From contig CM077826.1 in assembly GCA_039720395.1 (NCBI GenBank), forward strand, positions 21,267,053-21,331,052: DNA of 64,000 nucleotides. The letters run 5' to 3'. Under the pieces are notes generated by a model that was given only the letters and a program-made list of their open reading frames with translations, had not been told where the DNA came from and made no database searches. Below, piece after piece: positions 11,531 to 23,430 of this stretch. Origin of the DNA: Liquidambar formosana (Eukaryota > Streptophyta > Magnoliopsida > Saxifragales > Altingiaceae). The stretch's first letter is position 1; every line of letters starts with the position of its first letter. Position numbers and translations under genes: made by a program.

Positions 11531-12414
11531 GCTAAACTATGAGCCATGCGCAGCAGCACCCCCAAAGAACGCATTTCTTCCTATACATCAATACAGATAG
11601 GTCCAGCTATGGGTAAACAATTACGGTTCACTACAAATTATTAGTTATTCTTAGTTAAGTTAGTAGTCATTTACTAGTAAGTTATAATAATTTGTATTGA
11701 ACTGTAATTGTTTGCCTGTAGCTGGACGTATCTATAATTCCCCCTTTAAGAAATTGATGACACGTTACTACTTTTAATTTCCACTTTCATTTGTGATATA
11801 TAATGAAAAGTTAATCATCAATTTAGTTGATGTTGTAGAATCAATTTTTAAAAATTCACAAAATGTCATTATTTTGAATTTCCTCTCATTTGTGATGATG
11901 ACCATCATTCTTTTGAATTTTTGTTTTTATTTTTTATTTTTTATTCAAGGTAATAGATTTGTATCTTTAATACTATATGTAAAATACGGTAATTGCTTAA
12001 TGTTTGCTCAAACGACCAAATAGATCTTCAGGGAACATATATAGAACACAGAACTAATTGAATCAAGTTGGGATTAAAGTTACTTTTCTATCAAGACAAA
12101 ACAAAGCCAATGAAATTAGCATTTTCCATTCACTTTACTCATCCATTTTCTTTTGTATTTATAACCTCTCTACAAAACAGAAGCAATTTTTCAACAAAAA
12201 GAAAATCGGATGATGAATTAATTTAACAAATTATGATACATATTTAGCATATTTGAAACTATTTAGTCCATAAGGTTTACACTTTAAAGGTGGGTACTTT
12301 CACACTTAAATAGAGTACAAATAGATACTAGGAATGAGAAAAAGTTACCTCCAAAAAAAAAAAAAAAAAACAGGGAATAATAAAAGGTTCATAACAGAAC
12401 AAGTGTTTAATAAA

Positions 12415-13808
12415 CTACATAGCACTGGGAGCCGTTTTATATTCAGTCTCGTTAGTCACCATTCTCCAAACTCCTCCTTCAGGAGCCATTTCTATTCCCA
12501 AACAATCCTTTAAATCCACCACCACACGACTCATGTCTGGCCTATGGATTGTAGTTAATTGTACGCAAGACATGGCTATCTCCACAGCTTTCCGAGCAGA
12601 CTTGGTGATGAAATTTCCTTGTAACCTTTGATCCACAATGTGTTGGATATCTCCCCTTTCAAAAATAGGCCTAATCCAATCACTTATGTGAATAGGCTTA
12701 GGGCCTCCTATTAACGCACTATGTCCTGTTATTAGCTCCAACAGAACAACCCCAAAACTATAGACATCACTTTTCTTATTGAACTGTCCAGTTCTGTGAT
12801 ATCTGCAAGGAGAACACACACCCTTATCAGATTTATTGAATAATGTAAAACTACAAATAATGGCTTCTTTTCTAGCTTTTCCTATCTTCAAAACAGTATT
12901 GGAATTCTACCATGTGTTGATAACATTAATGAGTGTATGGTACCAAAGAGCTTTCGGCTTCCTGGTGTTTTAGCGAACTACCCATGGCAAAGGAAGAGAG
13001 ATGTGCATCCAAATCCTGTTATGTGCGGCGTACCTTGTTTTCTATAAACTACAACTTCATAGGTTTTTTTATTTTTATTTTTTTTAAAATAAAAAATTTA
13101 GTTAGGAGTGAGATTTTCTATTTAAGTTTTGGGAATTTTTTTTAATATCATACGTTGCAACTTGCATTCTTCACAAGGTAAAATATATCTACCTCGTGGG
13201 AAATTTAAGTTGTGCCTACTAGCAGGTTTAGAGCATAGTAACTTGTACTAGAACTCTCATGGGCCAAAACTAAAATCTATTCTACATTGGTCTTGATGAA
13301 ATAACTCGGTATAAATTTCAGGAAGTATTATCCTTAACACTTACTCAGGATCAATGTACGCGGGTGTGCCAGCAGGATTAGTAGATACACGACTGTCATC
13401 TTCATTTTTGAGATCTCTGGACAGCCCGAAATCAGCTATCTTCGCTTGCAGTCTTTCATTTAATAAAATATTACTAGTCTTCATATCCCTGTGCATTATA
13501 GATGGCTTGCAACCAATATGTAAATACTCCAGTCCTACAATCCTTATAAGCTGTCAGTCAAGGAGCTTTAAACAAGAAAAGAATGACAGAGAATGAAGGA
13601 ATATAATTATGTCGCAGATCTGATTGAAGACCTTGTGCTGCATCTATGGCAATTTGAAGCTTCTTCTTCCAATTCAAAACATTTTCGGTATTCACTGCAG
13701 CCAAAATATATCAATTTTACTACGGTTACTTAGAATATTAAAACCCTGGTCATGAAATTATGAGATGAACTGAATTAAAAATGGAGCATGTCTATCAACT
13801 CAGATATG

Positions 13809-13842
<34 letters not shown>

Positions 13843-14159
13843 TGGTTCTTTAATTTTGCATGATGTTTTCTGTCATGTTGCATTATATTACCTAATAAAT
13901 GAATAAGGTGCTGTTACATTAGCCACGTACCAGTTCAACTGAATCATACTCTTTGACTGACGAGTTCAACTTATATCTGTAAGTTCTAATGAGTTGTGCC
14001 TGTGATCAGAAATCTTAGAACACAATACGTACCTGATAGATGATTTCTCAAGTTTCCTTTAGCCATGTACTCATAAACAAGCGCCATGTGCGTGCCTTCA
14101 TCACAATACCCAATGAGCGAAACCAAGTTTCTGTGATGAACTCTCATCAAGAGTTGTGC
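12415..14159 (-). pseudogene. Broken kinase copy: C-lobe exons 10-13
   Basis: Exon 10 (14159-14033) encodes [17 protein letters not shown] and [10 protein letters not shown] (hinge side). Exon 11 (13694-13632) encodes [15 protein letters not shown]. Exon 12 (13534-13345) holds the catalytic loop [11 protein letters not shown], the DFG motif (ADFGLSRD) and the activation segment up to GTPAYIDPE. Exon 13 (12802-12415) covers [18 protein letters not shown] to the stop TAG at 12415-12417. All junctions are GT-AG. Catalytic residues are intact, so without the N-lobe loss this would read as a functional kinase C-lobe. An (AT)n run lies in the intron at 13811-13840. Confidence 0.85.
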
Positions 14160-14205
14160 CTGTGATTCACAATGGTGCTCGATCATTGCTACGTGAAATT
14201 TTTTA

Positions 14206-16813
14206 AATGTAATAAAAGTTATATTTTATTTATGGGTTCCGTTGTGTTCTACTCAACAATTTAGTATAAGAGCTAGATCAGTCAGGGATCAATTTATCAA
14301 GGAGTATTAAAGGCGAGCGATTTGGGATCACAGTTTCAAGACTTAAGTTCTAGCTTGTTAGGGAACAACATGGCAGTGTGGACGGTCAAAGACCGGTTCT
14401 TGAAGCATATCAAGCCAGACAGTAGGTGATCAATCAAGGACTGATTATCAAGGCATGTCAGGGGTGGAGCCAAACAGTCAAGGACCATTGCAACAGATTA
14501 GAGGAGACGATCAGGGATCGTGTTACTAGTCAGGGACATATTCTAAAGGGTAGCAGACCGAGGCGGTCAAAGATTATTTTTTGGAGGCACTATTTGGAGA
14601 GATCGTGCACAGTCCAGGACTGTGGAGCCAAATAGAGAGGGACCAAAGAGGAATACAATTGGTATCACCATGGCAAATCTTGCGAATGCAATTAGAGGAT
14701 TTGAGAAGCTCAATGAGTATAATTATGAATATTGGCGGTTAAGCATGGAGGCATATCTCCAAGGCCAGAATTTATGGGAGATCATTAGCGGCAACGAAAC
14801 TATTGCACTAAAAAATGCAAAGACGTAGTAAATGGAGAATTAAGGGAAGTAAGGCTATGTTTGTATTAAGAACATCAATTCAAAAAGAAATGATAGCATA
14901 TATCTGAGGAGCTAACACTCCAAAGAAAGCCTAGGATAGTTTAGCTACGGTATTTTCTAAAACAAATGAAACTCGACTTCAGTATTTAGAGAACGAGCTT
15001 GGAACAATAACTAAGGGGTTTATGACAATTGGTCATTAATACTTTATGAGAGTGAAAAATCTTTGTCATGAGATCTTTGAGATTGATCATGAAGCTCGAA
15101 TTAATGAAGCTCAGAAGAGGCATATAATTACCAGAGGTTTAAAACCTGAGTATAGCGGGTTCATGATAGCCATAAGTGGATGGTCGATTCAACCATCCAT
15201 TGCAAAGTTAGAAAGCTTGCTGGCAAACCAGGAAGCTTTGGCTAAACAAATAGCTGGAATTTTATTAAAGAATAATGAGGATGAGGCACTCTTCAATAAC
15301 AGAAGTAATGGAAGATCAAGATGGTAGAATGGTACAGAAGAAGATAGATCAAAGAGGCAACAAGAGAAGAACTCAGAACTAAGGGGAGCTCAACAAGGCG
15401 ACAGAGATGATTAACAATCCTTGGATGTTAGGCGACACACTAGTGAGTGCTACATCTGTGGTAAGAAGGGTCATTATGCAAGAAACTATTGGCTAAGGAG
15501 AAAAATAGCCGAAGGTAATGTAGCAACCTCTAGTGATTACCAAGATAATAGTGAAGAAGAATGGATCTTTAAGCATTTTTTGCAACTTCCGCATTCCTAA
15601 AAGATAGCTATTCAAGTAAGGAAGAATAGGATCTCCAGACATCCTTTGTAATGTCCAAGTTCTTTGAAGATAACTACTTAGAGAAGGTGATAGGCTTTGA
15701 GTTGTCCTTGCAAGTCTTTGACGAAGATTGTTCAGAAGAAGAGATAGACTTCGATGAAAGAGTTGAGCAGCAAATCAACTCTGTCATAAAGGAAGTATCA
15801 TCTTTAAGGTCATCTCTAGTGGTGGAATTGCTAGAGTCCAAAGATTCAGAGGATGAGCTACAAAAGAAGCTGGGAGAACATATTCCCAAAGAGGAAATGA
15901 TGCTAAGACCAATAGTTATTGAGGAGACTACACTCATAACAGGTAAAGGTGAATTAGAGCCTAGACCACTGGATAAAATCCCAAGTGCATGGCAAATTGG
16001 TGAATATCACAAGACTCTGAAGAAGACTTGCCCAAGTCAACAAGAAGAGAGTAAGGAAGTTAGGCTACAGCTTAGGAAGGCGACGAGACTGAAAAGCCTA
16101 GCTTAGAGTATGCTAATGTCGCATTAGTAAAAGAAGACAATACAAGGAAAGAAGCTGGCACGATTGGCAAAGGGTTTAGTGCTACAAGGTATGTTCATCC
16201 AAGTAGGAGAAAGAAAAAAGAGTTAAGAGTCATCACCGAATCTCTAGAAGATGCCGAAAACCTCCACCATCTTCTTCTCTTTCTTTCTCTAGATTTTTCT
16301 AGCCTTATCTCCATCTCCTTTTCTAGACCCTTCTCTCTCCAAATCTCTCTCCTTATCTCTTTTATTTCTTTCTTCTTTGTTCTAGATCTTTCTTGGTCCA
16401 CCACCATTCTTGAAGGATCTAGGAAGATCAAGTCTGCCAAAACACCGACTCTCTAAGTAGGCAGTAGCAACTATAAAAAAGGAGAGAGCCCCTATTGTGT
16501 AAGTCGTGTGGAGTGGAACACTAAGTGTGAGTGAGTCTTCCCTAGTGTGTGTCAAGTGAGGACCAAACAATTGGTGTGAGTAAAATGGTGTCCTTAGTGA
16601 ATGTGTGGTGGGTGTTATAAGGTGTAATGTGAGTAGAGTGAATCAAGTGTGAGTGTGTAGTGTTCTTTGAGTGTATGTGAGTGTTATATTTTTAAGGTCA
16701 GTAAGTGGTAAAGTGAGAGCCTAGTATCTTTGTTGTGAGTCCCAAGTGTATAGTGTACTTTGTTTGATGTCAATAAAATATTTATTTTGGGTTCCGTTGC
16801 GTTCTACTCAACA
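14206..16813 (+). mobile_element. Degenerate Copia-like element in the broken kinase gene
   Basis: The word GGGTTCCGTTG-GTTCTACTCAACA ends at 14258 and again at 16813, the likely ends of two LTRs; the 5' one is cut to a stub. After 14258 comes AGTATAAGAGC, a decayed form of the initiator-Met primer site. A gag-like reading frame begins at 14670 (MANLANAIRGFEKLN, then YWRLSMEAYL), is broken by stops at about 14826 and 15325, and includes a zinc knuckle near 15449 (CYICGKKGHY) whose last cysteine is now tyrosine. An open acidic stretch of 151 aa follows at 15651-16106. No integrase or reverse transcriptase is seen. Homology to the paralog intron stops at about 14205, which marks the insertion edge. 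Confidence 0.6.
15651..16106 (+). CDS. Residual 151-aa acidic reading frame inside the Copia-like element
   Basis: Open from an ATG and rich in Glu, Lys and Ser (for example FDEDCSEEEIDFDERVEQQ). It follows the gag and zinc-knuckle remnant on the same strand. No protease, integrase or polymerase motif is visible and I do not recognise it. It may be a decayed spacer of the element or chance coding in purine-rich DNA. Confidence 0.25.
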   Translation: MSKFFEDNYLEKVIGFELSLQVFDEDCSEEEIDFDERVEQQINSVIKEVSSLRSSLVVELLESKDSEDELQKKLGEHIPKEEMMLRPIVIEETTLITGKGELEPRPLDKIPSAWQIGEYHKTLKKTCPSQQEESKEVRLQLRKATRLKSLA

Positions 16814-17270
16814 GGAGTAACTAAATGAGGTGTTGACTGTGTTGTGGGAAAATCAACTATTCATTTATCTCAAGAAGTGCAATTTTATGACTAATAGTCT
16901 TTCGTTCTTGGGATATGTGGTGAGCGAGAATGGAATTCATGTTGATGAGGATAAAGCCAATTCAATAAGAGATCTCAGATCGAATCGATCATGCTATTAG
17001 AGAGTGGCCTACACCTAAGTCTATGACCAATATGAGATGTTTTCATTGGTTAGCTACTTTATATCGTCACTTCAAATGGAATTTTAGTGCTTTTACTACA
17101 CTAATTATAGTGCTATTACTACACTAATTACTAAATGTATGAAGAAAGGGAAATTCCTATAGGGTGAAGAAGTTGAAAAAAGTTTTGCCTTTATCAAAGA
17201 AAAATTATGCATTGCACCCGTGTTAGTTTTGTCAAGCTTTGAGAAGTATTTTTTAAGTCCAGTGTGATAC
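16814..17270 (+). pseudogene. Ty3/Gypsy reverse transcriptase/RNase H fragment
   Basis: Conceptual reading shows pieces typical of the RT C-terminus and its connection: NQLFIYLKKCNFM, FLGYVVSENGIHVDEDKA, REWPTPKSMTNMRCF, and [15 protein letters not shown] then [10 protein letters not shown]. Stops and frame changes separate them and part is duplicated (near 17095 and 17115). No LTR of this element is seen. It sits directly behind the Copia-like LTR end, in the space where the kinase N-lobe exon should be. Confidence 0.65.
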
Positions 17271-17782
17271 GAGTGGAGTACTTTGGTTAGTTTTTGTTGT
17301 GTTTATCATTTGCACAATTAGTTGTTCTCTTGATGTTTAGGTTGTCGGGCCTTTATGCCTTGGTTTTATTGGCCTGTGTGCCACTCTAGTTGATACATTC
17401 TCATACTCTTTCTTCACTCCCTCTTTTGGTTTGGCTCGTGTGAGTCTAATACTTAAGGCTTTATTTGGTTTTATGATGTACGTCATTTGCATTTCACTCT
17501 ATTGATTCATGCATGTTATTAGTTCATTGATTTTCCTTCTTATTTATGTCTGTTTTGCTCCCTTTGTCAATTCAAGACAAAAAAACCTATGGTGAGAATA
17601 GCGAGCCGGTCTTTGCTTTATTTATTCACTGTTTCACTTTTTGTATTTGATTTCATAGGGGTTTTGGTGTGTTGCAGGAATCATCAAACAAGTTAGGATT
17701 GGGTGTTTATATTTTTTTAAAAGCAGTCATCCTAGCCTACACTGACATTTACAATTCCAAGAAAATGAAAGAAAGAAAATAC

Positions 17783-19688
17783 CTCCATGCTTTTTTCTTT
17801 TATAGTTCCAAAAGATCACACCCAGAGCACTTAAAATGAACAGGACAAGAACTGATGCGACAACTGGAATGACAAACTTCGTCTTCTTCTTCTTTCCTTT
17901 GCATGAATCTGATAGACAAAGATTTGGATTTTCCTCCACGCTTGCATAAAGTGGACATGGTAAAATGTCATAGAGGGTTAGTAATTACAAGACGAATTAT
18001 CTTGCCATCATGTGATCACAAAGTACCTTCTAAAATATAAATGAAAAAAATTCTTGGATATGCAAGATAAGAAAATCTCAAAAGCAATGATTTATCATTG
18101 ATCTTTTCTTTAACAGCTTGGGGAATTGAACCTGATAGCTTGTTCCTTGCTAAGTTACTGCAAAAACGTTGTAAAATAGATCACATATGTTTCCTACCTA
18201 CCAATAAATTTTCTGTTGCAATATCAAAGCTCAATAACTTGCAGGGTTCTTAAAGATGGCAGTTGCCCCATGAAATCTGGCACTCGTCCAGTCAATTCAT
18301 TGTTTGATAAATCCCTGAAACAAAAACACTAAGTAAATTTTTTATTAAAGAACTCCATATATTTTACCCAAGCTATTCATTCGTTGGAAACCTAAAACTA
18401 GCTAGCATAAAAATGTTCTCAAGGAGTTCTTATCCATGTATTCTAATTTCCATGTGGCTTTATGAACATGGGATCTATTATGGTGATGGGGACTGCCATC
18501 CTTTTCTGCAGACCCATTTTGGAATTTCTCATGGTCTTTCATTATTAGGTTATTATGTGCATGCATATATTTGGAATGAGATTGACTATATGATAACTAC
18601 CATTTTTTTTTATTTAATAAAAGGAGTAGAAGCATCAACAAGGACATCAAATCCAAACTAGATTGGCACCCAATGGCCTCTAAATCGTGTGCATATAATA
18701 ACCACTGTTAGCAGCTCCAACAACTTCCAAGTTCCAACAAAGGCTTGATCATGTAAATCTTTTTCTTTACAAGTTTGATCTTTGTAATTAGAAATTATCA
18801 TTAAATTTTTGCAATGTCAACCAAAGTTGCAGTGTGCCATTATTAGTACATTTTGAAGCAATGACTACATGAAACATTAAGACATATAAGGCAGTTGATG
18901 AGGAGAAAAGGAGGGATTAATGGAATACTTTCACATAATTACCTCTAAACTAAATTTATTTATTTATTTATTTTTATTTTTTTGCAACAAAAAGAATAAG
19001 GAGCAGCCAACATCATAGAATCCCAACTAAATTGCCCCTGAATTTTATTAATAAGAAAAAATGTACATAAAGACAAAATAAAGAAAAGGAAAAGAAAAAT
19101 CTATTTGATCTAGTAATAAGTCACAAGCCAGCTCACACAACAATCATCGAAAACCAAAAAAAAAATCACTGTACAAGAAATCTGTAGTTCGAAGGACATG
19201 ACAAATCACTGTACCTCTAAACTAAACGTACTAGTTTTTCTCTCCTTCAAAAAGGGGGGGGGGGAAATATTGGCAAAATAAGTGAACCACGCTAAAAAAG
19301 GTGGCTCCCATTTCTACAGCACAGAGGGGTCATATTTTTGGTGCAGTGATTGCTCATAGAGGTCCTGTTTTTCCATATAAAAAATGTGTTCTTAAAATAA
19401 GTGGTTTCCAAACTACTACTACTACCGGAAATTAAGACTAGCATCATTTGTTCAATGATACCGTATGAGTAACACCTAATCCTTAGATTAATTTCTTTAG
19501 AAGCAGTAATTAATTCAAGAAATAACACAATGTTGTTGGGCGTACATTTGGGTTTGCAGTCCACCTCTAGTGTAATGTAATGAAAAAACTAAGAATCTAT
19601 GCTACTTAATACTTACAGGGACTCTATTGATTTGAGATTGAAGAATGAAGAAGCAATCTCCCCTTTCAAACTGCTCGAGGACAGCTTC
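17783..19688 (-). pseudogene. Broken kinase copy: LRR and transmembrane exons 5-8
   Basis: Exon 5 (19688-19617) and exon 6 (18314-18243) are 72-nt LRR exons ([28 protein letters not shown]). Exon 7 (18157-18077) encodes [19 protein letters not shown] and ends TTTTGAG, then ATTTTC where the paralog has GTTTGC, so the donor GT is lost. Exon 6 ends with donor GCAAGT instead of GTAAGT. Exon 8 (17940-17783) encodes [18 protein letters not shown] followed by the membrane segment [20 protein letters not shown] and a basic stop-transfer. A LINE fragment sits in intron 5. Confidence 0.85.
18955..19212 (-). mobile_element. 5'-truncated LINE fragment with 14-bp target duplication
   Basis: ACCTCTAAACTAAA stands at 18941-18954 and again at 19213-19226. 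The paralog intron (55410-55450) carries the region once, without the insert. The insert starts with T-rich (TTTA)n on the plus strand, a poly(A)-like tail for a minus-strand insertion, then a LINE 3' UTR like that at 30690-30790. Confidence 0.75.
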
Positions 19689-20959
19689 CTACTTGAAATT
19701 CTTTGAATAAGAGATAGATTATTCCATTATCTAAGACGTAGTTTTCAATTTACATCAAGAATATGGTCATGCAATTAGTTGGGACGTCCCATGAAAATGA
19801 AATCAATCCACAAGGCTTTACATATAATTAAGGGTTAAAAACACTTTAGTATCACTAACTTTTCTTAACATTTCTATTTAGTCCAAAATGAATTTAATTT
19901 AACAAATTAATCCGCTTATTTTTCCTCTAGATTTCAATGTAGTCCAATCATAGATGTCCGTCAGTTCACTAACAGGAGACGTACGCAAAAATCACGTGCA
20001 TGCTAATGTGGCACTGACGTGGACTATAAACTAAAAAAAGGTGATAAGGTATTCAAAACGTCACCGTTTCTAACACCTTTTTTTTTTTTTTTTGGTAAAA
20101 ATACTTTGTTAACAAGGACATTGATTTCATCAGATTTTGTCCTCTCCGATCACCTGCTTCATCCCATCCTACCTGAACTTTTTTCAAAGATTCTGCAAAT
20201 CACCCTACATGTATATATTGGGTAAACCAACCCCATATTTTGTAGAAACAAAAAAGAAAAATTCAATAATATTACAAGAAAAATAGTATAAAGCAAAAGA
20301 AAACATGGGCTTTTAGATCTGCCACCCAAGTGAAGAAAAAACCACCATTTTTTTCGGTGAGGAAGGTTCTTGGCAAAGAACAAATGACGATTAAGAAGAA
20401 ACCTCCATGGTGGCTTCAGATCTATTACCTAAACGACATAATCCACCGTTTTTCTTATAAAAAAAAAATTTAAAAAAATAATAATAATCCATCGTTTTTT
20501 TAGTGAGAAAGGTGCTCAGAAACTGGACACAATGAGTCTGTTCAAAGCTAAAGAAGCCCTATCACCCCCAGATTTGGGCACAGAAGCTTGATGGGTTTTG
20601 AGGGTTGTGGGTAGTGGTTGCTTGATGATTTGTTACTGTTGTGGTGGGGTAGATTGATCCTTGCAAGAGGGTTGAGGGGTGCGATTGTTGATGGAGATGG
20701 AGTTTGACGATGTGACTAACTAGGATATTGCCATGGGGGGATTTTTTTTTTCCTAGGTCTTCGCTGGGTGGACGATCGGCTATGGTGGCGGTGCACAAGT
20801 CGAAGGTGAAGATTAGGGCTTCGACCAGGATGGAGCTTTGACAAATGGGGTGTTGGGGTTTTGATTAGTAGATCTAGGTTCTGTGAGGGATTAACTAAAC
20901 TGTTTACTCGTTCCTATAATCCAAAATCCCAACACCCAAATCTAGTTTACCCATCTCTA

Positions 20960-22053
20960 TGTTTGTGGGTCGTTGTGACGTGGAGTCAACAGAACCACGT
21001 GGGGTCGTATTCGAGGAGGTCAGCCGTGTATGATAGTGAGACAAGTGGAGAGACGGAGGTGGAGGAGAGAGAGAAGCAACCTGGGGGTAGCTTTGGGAGT
21101 GGGAGATAGGCAGGGAGAGAATCGACCTAGTGGGGCGCGACCCGTATTTGGAGAGACTTCAGTCCAAATGAAGCCTTCGCAGAAAATCCCTCCCCAATCA
21201 AAGAGGAGATTCCTTGGTTGTTAGTGTTGTTGGTGAGGGGATTGAATGCCCTGTTAATGAGGCCAAGAAAGGCCTTTTATAGTGCCAAAGACTTAGGACA
21301 GCCGTTTGATGCAAGTAGCATTCAGACCTAGGGTAATGGGTAGTAGACCTAGATCCTCTTGGGTAGGTCGGCTGCCATGTCCTGTTCTGGTGCTGACACC
21401 CATGCCTGTAAGGCTTTTTGCTTGTACGAGGTATGGGTTTGACTTGTCAGCTATCCCATTATCTTTTTGAGGTTGTTGTTATGTCACATCACTTCTTAGC
21501 TGTACCCTAGATCGACTATAGAGGTGCAATTCCCGATGCCATGGGTGCGACCTCCTTAGAGAGCCTTTTCTCCATCCACCATACCAAGATCCTCTAAGTG
21601 TCCCAAATGTTAAGATAAGCTAAGGTCGAGTGAACCTTGCTTGAAAGCCAAGCTCGTGTCTGAGCCTCCTAGGTCCTGCCTCGACCTAGGCTAGTGCTGG
21701 ACTAGGGCCGTACCTTAGGGGTACTTCGAGGGGGATCAAGTAGATCGCCTGCCTCAATTCCCATCACGCGATGTGATAGGCATCCAACTCAAAGAGGTCA
21801 TAGCGACCCACCTTGAGATGGTTCGGGTATCCTCGATATAGAGGGTGTCCCTTTGGGAAGGGGCATCCTCGAGGGAGTGGATGTTTCCCTCGAAGGTATG
21901 TGGATGTGGGCGACGAGGCCGTTCTGAGTGGGGTCGTCCAAGCAGTGCCATTTAGGCGACTGAGGTGGCGAAATAAGTCAACTTTATTGGTCAACTTTCC
22001 ACGTGGCGAGGTATAGTTGGTTTGACATGGTAGGACATCTTGGGGTATCAACA
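20960..22053 (-). repeat. 3' LTR of the Gypsy element
   Basis: 1094 bp, direct repeat of 25862-26954. On the minus strand it begins TGTTGATACC and ends CACAAACA. It follows the polypurine tract at 22054-22066. Confidence 0.9.
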
Positions 22054-22066
22054 TTTGCCCCCATGC
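22054..22066 (-). other. Polypurine tract of the Gypsy element
   Basis: Minus strand GCATGGGGGCAAA directly before the 3' LTR; the plus-strand primer for reverse transcription. The RT reading frame runs into it, which marks the internal deletion joint. Confidence 0.75.
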
Positions 22067-23430
22067 TTGTACGTGAGCGGCATGTGCGGGTCACGTGCAA
22101 TGACTCGACTTATGTAGTAGACAGGCTTTTCCTGCCCATCGACTTCTTGTGCTAGCAAGGCGCTTACAGAATTCTCCATCGATGTGAGGTGCATTCTGAG
22201 AAGCTTTCCAAGTTGAGGTGGGATCATGGTGGAGGTGGAGGTAAGTGCTGCCTTGATTTTCTCGAAGGCGACTTGGTGCTTTTCCTCCCATTTGAAAGAT
22301 GCCTTCTTTTTCATCAGAGGACCAAATGGCTTCATTACTTTTGACAAAGCTGGGATGAAATGCCTCACGTAGGAGACCTTGCCGATGAAACTTTTGAGTT
22401 GTTTTTGGGAGGTGGGAGGTGGTATTTCTTGTATGGCTCGAGCTTTAGAGGGATCTATGTCGATACCATGTTAATGCACTAAAAAACCAAGAAATTTTCC
22501 TGAAGAGACCCCAAATGCACATTTGAGGGGATTCATGCGGAGTTTGTAATGGCGGCATCTTTTAAAGACGGCCTTCAAGTCGGTGACATGGCTTGCTTGC
22601 ACCTTCGATTTGACCACTATGTCGTCGACATAATCCTCTACTGTCTTGTGGAGCATATCATGAAATATGGCAGTCATAGCCCATTGGTACGTTGCCCCAG
22701 CATTTTTTAGTCCAAAAGGCATAACATCATAGTAAAAGTTGCCCATTGGAGTTCGGAAAGCTGTTTTCTAGGCATCTTCCTATGCCATCTTAATCTGGTT
22801 ATATCCACTGAAACCATCCATGAAAGAGAACAGCTCGTGCCCTGCTGTTGCATCAACCAACGTGTCGAGGTTGGGTAAAGGAAACTCATCCTTGGGACAA
22901 GCTTTGTTGAGATCTCTGAAGTCGACACAACATCGGATTTGGCCATTCTTCTTTTTGACTGGTACAATATTGGAGAGCCACTAAGGGTGCTGTATAGGCT
23001 TGATAAAGCCAGCCTCAAGAACTTTTTCTATTTCCACTTTAATCTGAAGTTCAAGTTCAGGTTGAAACACTTGAGCGGGCTGTTTCACAGGCCGCGAGGT
23101 TACTGCAGCATTAAGGCGATGTACTGTGACCCTAGGGTCGAGACCAGGCATCTCTTTATAACTCCAAGCAAAGACGTCGGTGTAATCTTTGACCAGAGCA
23201 ATTATGGATTGCTTCTGATCCAAAGGGAGTCGCCTATTGAGGAAGATCGGCCATGGCGGGTAGCCTGGATCGGCGAGATCGATCTTCTCGAGTTCCTCCT
23301 CTTGTGGTCTGGGCTCATCCTGTAGACATTCTGGTGCAGCCGATATCTTAGGGAGGTCGATGGTTGTAGTTAGACATTCTTTCGGGTGGGGGCTTAGCCC
23401 TGTCAGCCTAGGGTTCACCCCCGTTGACCG
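22067..23430 (-). pseudogene. Gypsy pol remnant: reverse transcriptase, interrupted by stops
   Basis: In frame with the upstream gag-protease frame but separated by TGA at 23431-23433. Recognisable in order: a linker with LPLDQKQSIIALVKDY and DVFAWSYKEMPGL, VEKVLEAGFIKP-like (here IEKVLEAGFIKPIQHP), PVKKKNGQIRCCVDFRDLN, SFMDGFSGYNQI (first catalytic Asp), YDVMPFGLKNAGATYQ, EDYVDDIVVKSK (catalytic DD intact), the connection ALLAQEVDGQEKPVYYISR, then an abrupt end at YKHGGKC. In-frame stops occur after IQHP, after QIKMA, four codons later, and after FLGFLVH. RNase H is only begun and integrase is absent. Confidence 0.85.

Larger units (their letters stand above)
10170..12030. repeat. Duplicated block shared with 60050-62110
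   Basis: Several long segments match the region upstream of the intact receptor kinase: the 'ctacaggtctagcttgcaga' passage (10239 versus 60317 and 61830), 'ttttttggagtgcttgatct' (11081 versus 61977), the LINE 3' end (11300 versus 60590) and 'aaatgtcattattttgaatt' (11862 versus 60991). There it lies 5' of a kinase gene; here it lies 3' of the broken kinase. The simplest reading is a tandem array in which this block once preceded a further kinase copy to the left that is now missing. Confidence 0.75.

Noticed and set aside
12933..13145. Plus-strand ORFs of 70-80 aa within the kinase introns and exons (also 13354-13596)
   Set aside because: Antisense to kinase exon 12 or in T-rich intron DNA.
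16195..16440. Arg/Lys/Glu-rich 81-aa ORF on the minus strand
   Set aside because: It is the complement of a CT-rich stretch in the Copia-like remnant. No kinase N-lobe motif is present, so it is not the missing exon.
20562..21224. Several 64-82 aa ORFs left of the Gypsy LTR
   Set aside because: No motif; GC-rich noncoding interior of the TIR element and LTR.
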